Source: Acanthaster planci
Lineage: Eukaryota > Echinodermata > Asteroidea > Valvatida > Acanthasteridae
DNA: 64,000 bases
NCBI RefSeq assembly: GCF_001949145.1
Contig: NW_019091422.1
Span: 124,001 to 188,000 of the forward strand
Reading direction: 5' to 3'
The notes under the pieces are model-generated. The model saw only the letters and a program-made list of their open reading frames with translations. It was not told the DNA's origin and ran no database searches. Shown piece by piece: positions 54,401 to 63,912 of this stretch. The translations under genes and the position numbers were made by a program. Within the stretch, counting starts at the first letter, position 1; the number at the start of each line of letters is the position of its first letter.

Positions 54401-57400
54401 AATCCACTCTACGATGGCCCGTTGAATCTCGTCAACCGAGCCGCCATGCAAGGCAACCCTTACGGTGGGGGTCACTCGTCGCTGGACGATGCCACCGACC
54501 TTAATAAGCCTCTGGACTTGTCCATGAAGTCGGAGAGACTTGCCTTGCCCAAAGTCCCGAAGACTATAGTAGATCCCAGACTGATGCCTTTGACCAACGC
54601 CGAAATGATTGCCAAGCACACACACACTTTCAGCAGTAATGGAAACGAGGTGACGTCAAAGGTGACATCAGCACAGACTATGTACAGACCACCTCCGATG
54701 ATGAGTTACGGCAAACCCGGTCGGCATGGTCATGCAATCAACCCAATTCAGCTGGTTCACCGTCAGCATGCGGCCGTCCCTAAGGATGTCCCGATGTCTC
54801 AAGGTCAGCTGCACCCGCTGGCATCCTCAGGGGTCGTTGCCTCACACCTCCAGCCAAACCGGAGCTCACTGAAGCGTCCTGCGCCGGTCATGGCGCGCTC
54901 GGCGTCAGACATTCCCATGAAGCGTGTAGTTCTCGACAGCATGGTCGCACCGTCTTCCACTACCCCCACACCTGCGAACATTAAGAGTTACCAAGATGCA
55001 AGTAGCAGGGCCGCCTTGCTAGCTTTCGAGCGCGAGCGTGGAAGAAGCCACGCAGTTGCTCTGATCAACCAACAAGATCCGGATTCCAATATCAGAATCA
55101 CAGACGTCCGTTCCATTGGTCAACATACGGACACCAGCCATCCTGCGCCGGTGCCCAAATCGACGCCGTCCCGATCGCGAACGACTAAAGCGGCAGGAGC
55201 GCCTGTGTTCCACCACATACATTACCATCACCATCACCACCACGTTCCACAGCCAGACGAGGAGCTGTTACGGCAGAGTTCGAATGGAACTCCCGTGGTG
55301 CACGCCCGTGGCGCTGTGCCAGTGCATGCAGGGGTAATCGCACAGGGTGGAGCTGCGGGACCAGCGAATGGTTTACCGACTCATGATATCCCTAGCCACC
55401 GAGTAGCGGGTCGCATGGTTCCCGGCCATGAAGTGCCAGCGCACGCCATGGCGGCTCCCAACATGGCATCATCGCGCGGAGATCGCCACCATGGCGTCTT
55501 AATCAAGCACACTTCCACCCCAGTCACTACCATGACCAGCCCTCACCTGAGAAGGGCTCACTACCAAACGAGAAGGCGTATCGTCAAGAGCATCAACCCC
55601 CCCACTATGGCGTCCCATGCTAGTCTGGCGCCGCACCGAATGGACCCAGCGAGCACAACGTCCGCACCGACCCGCGGGCACCAGCACGCCCGTGCAGCAT
55701 CGCCGCTCAAGCTGGTTGCCTCCTCTATGGCTGCAGGGGCCCAAATGAATGAACTGTTGAAACCTCTAGACGGTCCAGAACAGCCGGCCGCCAGTGCACA
55801 CGTGACTAATAATAACAACAACAAAGTCTTGTTGGCGGAGAAGCTAGCCCGACCGTTAAGGGTTGACATACCAGATGACAGAGCTTTTGTTAGCCACCTA
55901 GGAGACCTCTACACCGGGCAGACTAACCCTGTCCCTTTAGTTCGTCAGGTTACCAACGCCACCAGTATCACAAAATGCCTGACAAGTGAGGCCAACTCTT
56001 CCCCAAAGAAATCCAACTCGTCGGGCAACGAGTCACCCACCATGCCTGTTCTAACGCCGCAGAGCGTCTACTCACCCTGCTTCACGACCGAGTCGATGAC
56101 GAATCTCACCCACAATTCCTCCAGCGTTGAACCCCAGCCCACCTCTTCTCCCATGTTTTACAGCGCTCTGACACTATCCCTGTACCCACGTAGACAAGAT
56201 GCAACCGCCGAAGCTGTGCAGAAGCTACCCAGGGCCAAGGACGAGTCGCCCCCTAATTTGCACGAGACAAGCCCCGAGCAGCTCGTGCCCGATCATCGGA
56301 TGCCAAATCAACTGGACACTCTTATTCGTCGGAAAATCGACCAGTACGCCTTAGACGCAGCGGCCGCCCTCGATAAGAATAAGAGAGAGCAAAAGCGACA
56401 CAGGGAGATAATACAGGAGCCACACGATGCTTACCAGCTGCACATGCAGGAATTGCGCAGAGATCGCTTTGAGCACAGGGACAAGCCGAAAAAGAGGCAC
56501 ACGCATGGGTACAGCTTAAAAGCGAGCATGGACAAATCAAAGGTTCATCAGCTCAGGGGAGTAAGTGAGCGAATCCTGCCTTCTGAAAATCACGATGACC
56601 GGAACATCTTTGCCGAGTTCATGTTGAAACGACAATGGTACGATGGCAAGATGGACGCGAGGAAGCCTGCGAGGGAAACGTGTCCCGACCAGACGGATGT
56701 AATTGATCTCACAACTTCCCCATCGTCGTCGCCAGCCCCAGAGGTAACGAATAGCGTTGAGAACAAAAATGGTGGCAGCGGTGCCACAAGCAAAGAGAAG
56801 CCTGAGATCGGGAAGAACGTTCGTGGTTTGTCCAGGAAGCGTGAAATAATCTCGGCCTTTGAAGAGGGGAGAACCGTCTCAGTTAGTGAGGCAATCGAGG
56901 CCGTTTTTGCAGCTAACTCGCCAGTACCTAAACGCGAAGCATCCGGCACTGAGACGGACCACGAAGAGTCGGCTGTCAAGCAGCTGCAACCTAACACTGG
57001 ACCGCCGAAACGAGTCACTCGTGGAGTGTTCGATCAAAAGGATCAACCCCCAAAACTCGTCAGGGTTCAGGATTCTCCACTGGTGTCTGCAACAGCGACA
57101 GCTGCCATGGCTAGCACATGCGTAGTACATGTAATTACATCACCTAAACCTTCCACAGTACTCCCTCCACTCACGACAACTAATGGCGCCATCAAGATCG
57201 AGCCAGTGTTTCGATGCTCCTCTAACTCCCCATCATCGGCCAAATTGACAGTTCCCTTTCTCACAGAAGCCCCTCCCATGGATAACCCCCAACTCTCCTC
57301 ATCATCCACCGATGCAGCCCAGTCTCTGGTCTTGTCAAACACGCAAGTGACGTCATCTTTGTCAGCACTACCCCAACACTTGAGATTCTCTCCAACCGAG

Positions 57401-60400
57401 AAGACATTTTCCCATGATCCTCGAAAGAAGCTCCTCGCCGCCATGAACGTCCAGACCCCACCAGCGAGCGTTTGCGCCGTGTCTCCAGCATCCGTGGCCG
57501 CTAGTCTCAGTTCGACCGTCAGCCCATCCAGTGGTCGGAGCACACCGTCAAAGGGCTCATCAAGGAAGCGATCATTAGAGATCACCCGTCTGGAGAACAC
57601 GTCTAGCTACGTCGCTGAAATTCCGAAAAGAAAGCAAACTGTGGACTTGCTGACTGATCCTGCGTTGTTGGATCGTGAGGAAAGGGCGTTACAAGTAAGA
57701 CCATTCATAATCATTACATCTGCATTGTGTTTAGGAACAACTACCCGGAAATGTCATTATACTCAGATGTTCAAGATATTTAAGAAAGTGGCCAACGGGC
57801 AATGGCCAATCTGGAGGGCAGGGGAAAAACTTTGTCCTCTCGATGGATCTATTTTAACAAGGAGTACTAAGAAAACAACACCATGAAATAAAAGCAAGGA
57901 TGTCGGTACAGCGAGTAGGGCTTTTGATATTTCCCTCCCCGACATCATATCGAATAAGCCGCATTCACTTTTGAATCCCCCCACAACAAAGGCTGGACGC
58001 ACCGCTGCTAACGAGTTCTTCACGAAAGTTAATGGGTGTAACGATGAGATGACAGAAAGAGAAAAAACAACAGAGGAGGATCCTTTTAGCTCTGAAGGAT
58101 AGTCTTTAATTTTACAAGCCTTCCTACAGTAGCTAAATTATATGCAAAGGTTTAATGAAAGGAGATTGAAGGCGTGTTATTTGATAATGGGTCATGCAAT
58201 GTTTTTAGATAGCATGGAGCAATAGGAAGGACGATTTCTAACACTCGTTGCTTTGTTCTCATCACAAACGTCTAGCGAGCGATGAAACGATTCAATGAGA
58301 TGGAGAAAAGAGAGAAAGGAACCCCGACAGACGCCCAGACAGACCCCGTCGTAGAGCCACACACGAACAGCAAGAAGCAAAACCGTCTCCTCATCGACAA
58401 ATACTCCTTGTCCTTAAGAAGAGGCAGGGGGCGTGGCCGGAAGTTTGCGGGTTTCCACCGGATGCAGAACCATAAAGGTGAATGGAAAAATGCACGATGT
58501 TCTTTTCAAATAAAAACTTAATCGTTGAAACGACTTTTTGCTGTTTTGTACCGAGAAGTAGATACAGTTTTGATTCGTTTTCCTAAACAGACGGTGCAGC
58601 GTTGACCTTGAACTCACATAGGCAACGACGGAGCTTCTCGAGAGAGATGCGGCGACTGACAAGCCAAGGAAGTCGAAACTCCTTCCAAGACTTTGTCCCC
58701 ATGGTACTCGAGGAGCGAACCAGACACTCACAAGCTACGAGTAAGAGGGACATTACAAGCGTGTTCGTTGCCCCGCCACATTCTCACCCATCCGGTTGGA
58801 ATTTTAAAGATATGTCGAAACACGCCAGGAAAATGTGGTTTTGATATAAATGAATTCTTTCATAAATGAAAATGAAAAAACCTTAATCACGTTTTTATAG
58901 GTTAACAACCCTTTGCTCCCTTTTAAGATTATTACTGTTTTAATTAAGTAGGTGAACTAAGGTTAAAAAAGTTGTAAAGACAATTCTTCTTTCACTCTAA
59001 GGTTTGTCTCTACATTTTGTACTATTTTGTTGTGTTCAAACTGAATAATAGCAAGGATAGTTGTTTGCATGCACAGTAAACAAGATTTGGTGAAAATTTG
59101 TAATCTTTGGAGTCTAAGTTTTACCCAATTACCGTCCTTGTAGGATCAAGTGCGAGAGAGAGGAAGATATACCACAAAAATGCGCGCTACGAGATGGAAA
59201 TTGAAAAAGAGGAGAGAAAATACTTAGAACGAAAGAGACAGAAGCGATCGGTGAGCGGCTCCACGAGCGGTGAAGAAGAATCCTCCTGCAAGACCAAGGG
59301 AACACCGGGAAGAAGACGGAAAGGAACGGAAGAGGTCTCCAGGAAATCCAGTGACGTCAGCCTGGCAGCCACGGAACTGGCCCAGGCATCAGACAGAGAA
59401 TCCAATTTCACCAGCATAACTTCGGAGAGAACCGAGAATCCACCCGAGGAGGAGGAGGGCGTGGCCAGATCGCCCAGCATGGACACGCCCCTCCACGTCG
59501 TCATCGACCCCACCAACTACACGAAGATGAAGTTCATGACTACTTCGGCCTACGAGCTCCATCGCAAGGACTCCGGGAAGGAGAACAAGGAAGTAGAGGC
59601 GAAGCCGGGTGGAAAGCGAAAGTTTAAGACGAAGCATCTCGGTCCAGCAACGATGATCGACTCCGACGTACAGAAAGACGACAACGTAGCCGTCAAAGCA
59701 GAGGTACGTGCACAGAAAACCACAGTTTTAAGCTTTACGACAGAACATTATGCACATTATTTTGGTGTGAAATGAGCCGTCATTAAGTTAAGATTCCTTT
59801 TGGCTTGAGTTATCTGTTTGTTTTTTGAGATTCATTGTTTCCGCCACATTTCCATTCGACATACAAAATGTCTTTTAAGACGGGGACGGGGTGTGATACC
59901 TCTGCACTTCACTTTTACTCAGGACAAATGTTTATTATTGTTTAATTGTCGCCTGCATCGATATCACAGGTTAAAGAGAGTCTTCCGTCTGCGTCCCAAC
60001 CGGAACCGAGCCCAGTCAAGCTGGTAAGGCCAGAGCCTCCAGCCGGTACGTATAAACTTAAACAACCCACGGAAGCAGTCAGACAGATGAAATAGACTTT
60101 TGTGGAAATGAACTGGACTTGGGGGCATTTATCTGTCAGGGAGTTTGTCTTAATGAGAGAAGGTCTGGGCATGTTATCGCTGATGAAGTTGGCTTTGCAC
60201 TTCAGATCACAAAGAGGGATTTAAGCAATGTTCTATCAACAGCTTATGCTCCAAAGAATGTTCAACCATTTAAGTTACTGCACTCTTATCTACTCTTCGG
60301 AAAGAACATTATTTGTGAGTTTTGGTTTCGTTGCCCGTACACATAGGTATATAATTATTATTTTTTACATCAGATTTACAAGCAACAGACACAGAGGAGA

Positions 60401-63400
60401 CCAAGGAAATGCACTTATGCGGTGAGCGCGAGCGGGCTTCTGAAGCCAAGTTGTCAGAGGCAACACAAAAAAGGAACCGCTTCATTAAATAAATCAGCGA
60501 GCTGTTTACAAAGTTCTCACGCCATTTATTTTGAATCCATTGGAAATGGAAAGATCGAAACGTGAAGCTTTGTGCTTTTTAAACATAACTTGGAACTGAG
60601 AAACTGTTTTTATGTTCTTTTGCGATGACTCAAGGATGTGACCCAACTGGTTTGCCGCAATTACAGCGTTGTCATTGTTATTTGAGTTTCTAATTGCATG
60701 CAGGATTTGTGACATTGCATCCTGCGGTGGAGCATACCATTTATTCCATGGTGATGACGAGGGCCTTCTGAATTGAAATATCTCGTTTACTTTCTTAAGC
60801 ATGCTTTCTACTGACACAAGACTTCTCTAAGGTTTTTGGCTATCACCTGCGACTAAAACACATCTCAAGGCATCTTGGCGAAGGAGAACAATGAGCGTTG
60901 CATTTCCATACAAATCAGGTTTCAGGAGCGTTTCGTATCTCCCTTAGATTCGTTTTATGAACTAACATGATCGAAATTTTACTTTGCTCCGCAGAGATGA
61001 GGCGCTTAATGGTTAACAAGAAATTGGGTGAAACCATTTTGCACCGGGCAGCCAGACTGGCCTATGACGTGAGTATATTGAACTCGGGTGCTTTGCGAAA
61101 CCTGGGAAGGTATTTACTCTACATGGCGTTTTGTTTTGGACGGGACAGTCTGTATAGACACAGCATGGTTTTTTTTATTTCACACCACCGTTTGATAGTT
61201 TACTGTTAACCCTTAGGGGTCGTATATTGGACCGCCTGTGTTTTGTTCATAGCCCTTACGGCCAGATTTTGTCTTCTCCACTAGAATTATTTTACCAATA
61301 TTATTTGAAAATGCCCAATAGCAAACCGTTTTTGCTGCTACGAGCCAACAACGCCCAAATTGCCGCTGTATATGATTTCCAATTTATTTCATCCAAAATG
61401 TCACTAGCCATAAGGGCTGCCACACATATTGAACCAAGCCGTCATCGTAACGCGGGATTCGTAAAGTGCGCGGTTTGTCAATTATTGTGGCCGCAGGTGC
61501 GCGGCTAAAATCCATCGCTCGTGGTGCATCAAGCCGAGGCACTGCCTCGGAGGGCAAACGCGTTTACAGTGATGGAAACACCTAAACCCGCCCGAATATT
61601 ATTCGAGATCGCTTTACACACCGTGAGTCTAGTGTCATTCTATACACGGCTTCCCGTTTGCATTTTCAGTATGCAACTGAACACTTCCTGGTTCTTTAAT
61701 TTCGATCTTGGCGGTTTGATGGCAAACACTTTTGGTTTGCGGTGCGAGGTCACGTGCAGGAATTGTTCACCTGTATCCGAGTCAGTATGTGATATTCGTG
61801 CATATTTCCCCAGAGATGTGGTTTGTTTTGATATCAGAATTTGGTTTTGACTCGTGGCGCGCGATAAACGATCTGTTCCGGCAAGTTCTCTGAATCTCGT
61901 GTTATTGTGGCTGCCACATAGTTTATCTAAGCACTTGCAGATCGGCTGACGTGGGAAATATTACACAGCCGTTTAAATGATTTTGTCGTGACAGACTGAC
62001 GCGATTTGTAGCACTGACGAAAGTTGTTTTTTTACACAAGATTCTTTGAGGTTATATTCCCTTTATCTTCCGGCTGCAAAGTCGTGGTGGGTCTTCTCCT
62101 GGTGCAATTTCCTGTTCGGAATTGAAGGATAACTATTCCCAGCCTAAAAATGTCCTCTTCCTTTTTGTACAATCAAATCTTCCCCCAAATTGTACTTGGC
62201 AGAGCGCGCAACGTACTCAAAAATTAATCACCTCTGTCAAATCTTAATGCACTCGTGTCCTTAATTTTCTCCAATGCTGGTAACCCCAAGTAGAGTATTC
62301 CATCAACGAGATGGTAGACTTGTGTTGTGTTGTGTAAAATCTAACTAAGCGGCTTTGATGAGGTAATAACCAGACTTGCATTATTCACGGCACGCTCGTC
62401 TGCATCGGTGTTTCGAATTATTCCCCCCCCCCCGCTATCGTCGTATCCTGGCCAGTTTACACACACGGCGGGGCCTATTGGCCTTTGATTCCTGAGCCTA
62501 CTAGCACGGATATCGTGGCCACCTCGGGTTCAAGTCGACTGTGGCATTTTTCCCTTCCTCGTCGAGTCAGGAATTGTGTACATGTATCACGTTTCTGCTC
62601 GCCAGCATGAATGAGGAAATAAAACAGGATTTAAAATACGTCGCAGAGCAAAGAAAATAACGAGTGTGCCCGAGGCAAACAAAGTACGAAGACGGGAGCA
62701 TGTTGACCTCCCAGAAAGGGCGAACAGCTGGTTCTTTCCTTCCACAGCGTTGTACGACAGCCACCACTCTTCCTGTGTCCTTTGATTTGTTAATTTGCGA
62801 TGCGGATGAGACTTTAGAGTCCTATTATAGCCGAGGATGTGATGCAATATCGCCAAGCCTAGAAATTAAATCTGGATCGCACTTTCGCTACGATTTTGTG
62901 AATAAATCGCGCCAATCCATTTGAAAATTCACTTGCACTTTGTTGTGGCTTTCGGTAAGATGGACAAGTCGATCTGAATAGTTACCAGGACACTGTCAAG
63001 TCTCTTCACAACATCTCCTCTATCGGTTTCAAGTTTCAAATTTGAAACTGCTCTCAAAAAGTCAGTAGCATACGTTTCAATAACACAATAGTGTTGATAT
63101 CAAAAAGGGATGAAATAAAAACATTGGTGTAATACTCAGCGTAATACTAACAATGTTATCAAATAAATATCGATTTTCTGTCATCAGGATGTGGCCATCT
63201 ATTGTATCGATTATGACGTGGTTGATATCAACGCGAAGGACAACGCTGGCTACACTCCGTTACACGAATGCTGCGTGCACGGGCGTCTACGGGTGGCATC
63301 GCACCTGTTACAACATGGTGCTGACGTCAATGCCAGCGCGTCAGACGGTACCAGGTAGGTCTACCGCATGCTTGACGCATGCCAAAACGAAACTGAACCT

Positions 63401-63912
63401 GGGAGGGTTTACACGCGCCAGCTTAGCCGAGAGTTTTTGCTTAGCGAGGTTTTACGTGCTTAATGAAAATCAACAGGAAATCAGTGGCAGGCAATGTTAA
63501 CGTCATTTTTCAACGTTGGTAACTTGCTGCTGCTGGATAGGTAGATTAAGGTGGGAAATGTGGCAAAAATATCGTTCTGTGATGCACTCAAGCTGAGCTG
63601 CAAAAATGTGATTACACTGCCAAACGATTGGCTGAACTGATTAGGCCCTACGTTGGAGTGTTGACGCACGCAGATGCAAAACCTTGTCGCAGAAAACAGG
63701 CGCAATTTCTACCTAGAATTCATACACGCCCTCACCGTTGAAAGCTTCCTGTGTTCTTTTCCTTAGGCCTATCCACGATGCAGTGGACAATAATTGGTTG
63801 GCCCTAGTGCGCCTGCTTCTGAGGTACGGCGCTGATCCGCTCATTGCGACCTACTCCGGCAGGACGACCATTAAGTTGGCGCGAACTAAGCCCATGAAAA
63901 CATTCATCATCG
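21484..63912 (+). CDS. BCOR: BCL6 corepressor (BCOR/BCORL1 family), 12 exons, 3' end beyond window
   Basis: Exons: 21484-21599, 21813-21954, 50572-50696, 52677-52785, 54299-57694, 58276-58477, 58591-58740, 59144-59703, 59970-60045, 60995-61068, 63188-63354, 63767-63912. All are GT-AG and phase-matched, giving about 1754 residues so far. Diagnostic matches to vertebrate BCOR are KPLDLS (residue about 235), REERALQ (end of exon 5), [15 protein letters not shown] (exon 6), KRKFKTKHL (exon 8), [22 protein letters not shown] leading into three ankyrin repeats, and ATYSGRT near the right edge. BCOR is a nuclear corepressor that tethers the variant Polycomb complex PRC1.1 through a C-terminal PUFD domain binding PCGF1; that domain should lie in the next exons to the right. 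A single invertebrate gene would represent both vertebrate BCOR and BCORL1. The first two exons share no motif with vertebrates, so the start is less certain, although they join exon 3 in phase. Confidence 0.93.
23712..23908 (-). mobile_element. hAT-like MITE, G-rich family, copy 1
   Basis: The ends are CAGTGGCGTAACTATG and, reverse-complemented, CAGTGGCGTAACTACG. The flanks CTCGTCGT (23704-23711) and TTCGTAGT (23909-23916) match at 6 of 8 positions, an eroded 8-bp duplication. The interior (GGGGGCATCCGGGGGTGCACAC, then CAATGAGCTGTAGCAGAG, then ATTTCAAATGGGG) recurs inverted at 30081-30260, so the two are one family. Confidence 0.88.
25808..25887 (+). promoter_or_regulatory. Possible TATA-driven alternative first exon in BCOR intron 2
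   Basis: TATAAAAG lies at 25808-25815, and about 70 bases on there is a strong donor (ACG|GTAAGT, donor at 25888). Between them are a CpG-bearing segment and an octamer ATGCAAAT (25863-25870), the POU-factor consensus. The spacing would allow a short 5'-untranslated exon from about 25838 to 25887. Confidence 0.3.
30081..30260 (+). mobile_element. hAT-like MITE, G-rich family, copy 2 (inverted)
   Basis: It starts CAGTGGCGTG and ends TAGTTACGCCACTT. The flanks GAGATAAG (30073-30080) and GAGATAGG (30261-30268) match at 7 of 8 positions. The interior is the reverse complement of the element at 23712-23908, sharing CCATTTGAAATC and CTCTGCTACAGCTCATTGTC. It is 180 bp with no coding capacity. Confidence 0.9.
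30845..30902. repeat. 15-16 bp minisatellite, about 4 copies
   Basis: Head-to-tail copies of ATCTGAAATTTGAAT and variants at 30845, 30860, 30876 and 30891. It lies in BCOR intron 2. Confidence 0.85.
40481..40746 (+). promoter_or_regulatory. CpG-rich candidate alternative promoter / first exon of BCOR
   Basis: The segment is GC- and CpG-rich against AT-rich flanks. It contains a CRE palindrome ATGACGTCAT (40486-40495) and inverted AGCTAGC/GCTAGCT arms (40578-40584, 40601-40607), and ends at a strong donor (GGG|GTAAGT, donor at 40747). It lies 9.8 kb before exon 3 at 50572. The later ATGs in it open only very short frames, so it would probably be an untranslated first exon with initiation further downstream. 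Confidence 0.4.
44124..44187. repeat. Perfect 32-bp tandem duplication
   Basis: The unit beginning GACCGCTCTGTTCTGTG occurs at 44124-44155 and again without change at 44156-44187. It lies in BCOR intron 2 and is probably a recent slippage or duplication event. Confidence 0.95.
50049..50086. repeat. Perfect 16-bp inverted repeat upstream of BCOR exon 3
   Basis: Arms CTGAATTTGTATTCAG (50049-50064) and CTGAATACAAATTCAG (50071-50086) are separated by CACTTG. It is about 490 bases before the exon 3 acceptor. It would form a stable hairpin in RNA from either strand; no function is evident. Confidence 0.85.
50697..52676 (+). other. BCOR intron 3
   Basis: About 2 kb of AT-rich sequence with no recognisable coding, RNA or mobile feature. 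Confidence 0.7.
52786..54298 (+). other. BCOR intron 4
   Basis: About 1.5 kb. Its last 360 bases are dominated by the inverted-repeat element at 53935-54163. A TAGGCCTA octamer lies at 53730-53737. No coding region is supported. Confidence 0.7.
53935..54163. mobile_element. Inverted-repeat MITE just upstream of the BCOR giant exon
   Basis: The outer arms CTGGACTTGCAATGCC (left) and, reverse-complemented right, CTGGACTTGCAACGCC match closely. Inner arms GCGGCCATTTTACCGAGCC (from 53994) and its complement ending at 54112 match exactly over 20 bases. A-rich extensions continue the similarity outward, so the ends are approximate. Its right end is about 135 bases from the exon 5 acceptor at 54298. 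Confidence 0.75.
54299..57694 (+). CDS. BCOR: BCOR giant exon 5 (1132 codons)
   Basis: One uninterrupted 3396-base exon encodes residues about 165-1296. The product is largely disordered: Ser/Pro/Thr/His-rich, with low-complexity stretches and a histidine run. Short motifs are a CtBP-binding PLDLS at 54509-54523 and a SUMO-interaction-like VIDLT at 56699-56713. The exon ends with DREERALQ, aligning with SREQRALQ of human BCOR. Vertebrate BCOR likewise carries its N-terminal half in one very large exon. If the donor at 57695 is not used, the frame stays open for 63 more codons to a stop at 57884-57886, giving a short ankyrin-less form. Confidence 0.93.
54509..54523 (+). other. BCOR: CtBP-binding motif PLDLS in BCOR
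   Basis: The codons encode P-L-D-L-S inside [10 protein letters not shown]. PxDLS is the established docking motif for C-terminal binding protein, and human BCOR carries the same KPLDLS sequence. Binding in this species is inferred. Confidence 0.75.
56699..56713 (+). other. BCOR: Possible SUMO-interaction motif VIDLT in BCOR
   Basis: The codons encode V-I-D-L-T, followed by [11 protein letters not shown] hydrophobic core followed by phosphorylatable serines is the standard SIM pattern. Short motifs of this kind can occur by chance in disordered regions. Confidence 0.45.
57695..58275 (+). other. BCOR intron 5
   Basis: 581 bases. The reading frame of exon 5 stays open up to 57886. Vertebrate BCOR has about 18 residues between ALQ and RAMMRF that are not encoded here in any frame I could find. 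There is no other feature. Confidence 0.65.
58276..59703 (+). CDS. BCOR: BCOR exons 6-8: basic linker before the ankyrin repeats
   Basis: Exon 6 (58276-58477) opens with [15 protein letters not shown], matching the RAMMRFSELEMKERE segment of vertebrate BCOR. It contains a GRGRGRK stretch resembling an AT-hook core. Exon 7 (58591-58740) is basic and not recognisably conserved. Exon 8 (59144-59703) has a charged helix-like segment [15 protein letters not shown], which is probably part of a nuclear localisation signal. It is followed by an acidic/serine-rich stretch and then the conserved KRKFKTKHL. Confidence 0.85.
58741..59143 (+). other. BCOR intron 7
   Basis: 403 bases, AT-rich, with nothing recognisable. 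The phase 1 junction rebuilds an arginine codon. Confidence 0.7.
60046..60994 (+). other. BCOR intron 9
   Basis: 949 bases containing the candidate cassette exon 60374-60421. No other feature is supported. A minus-strand open frame at 60506-60817 resembles nothing I know. Confidence 0.65.
60374..60421 (+). CDS. Candidate phase-symmetric cassette exon of BCOR (48 bp)
   Basis: The sequence has a pyrimidine-rich tract and CAG acceptor, 48 open bases and a good donor (GTGAGC). It begins and ends in phase 1, the same phase as the flanking exons 59970-60045 and 60995-61068. Inclusion would insert 16 residues including [13 protein letters not shown] just before the ankyrin repeats. There is no similarity to vertebrate BCOR, so this is a prediction from splice signals only. 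Confidence 0.35.
60995..63912 (+). CDS. BCOR: BCOR ankyrin-repeat exons 10-12
   Basis: Exon 10 (60995-61068) starts the first repeat ([14 protein letters not shown]). Exon 11 (63188-63354) completes it and encodes repeat 2 ([26 protein letters not shown]). Exon 12 (63767-63912) encodes repeat 3 ([24 protein letters not shown], then IATYSGRT). Nearly every TPLH and GADVN landmark is kept. The repeats sit directly before the PUFD domain in the family, and exon 12 ends in phase 1 at a good donor (GTAAGT), so the gene continues to the right. Confidence 0.95.
61069..63187 (+). other. BCOR intron 10
   Basis: 2.1 kb interrupting the first ankyrin repeat. It contains an eleven-C run at 62423-62433. 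Small open frames on both strands are not recognisable. Confidence 0.7.
63355..63766 (+). other. BCOR intron 11
   Basis: 412 bases with nothing recognisable. Its acceptor lies inside a TAGGCCTA octamer (63764-63771). Confidence 0.7.

Noticed and set aside
56590-57600. Long open frames on the minus strand opposite BCOR exon 5 (142 and 177 codons)
   Set aside because: They lie antisense to a strongly supported coding exon, have no recognisable motif and follow from the codon bias of the real frame.
60506-60817. 103-codon minus-strand frame in BCOR intron 9
   Set aside because: It looks protein-like in parts, but I recognise no family and see no flanking exons or retrotransposon signs to support it.
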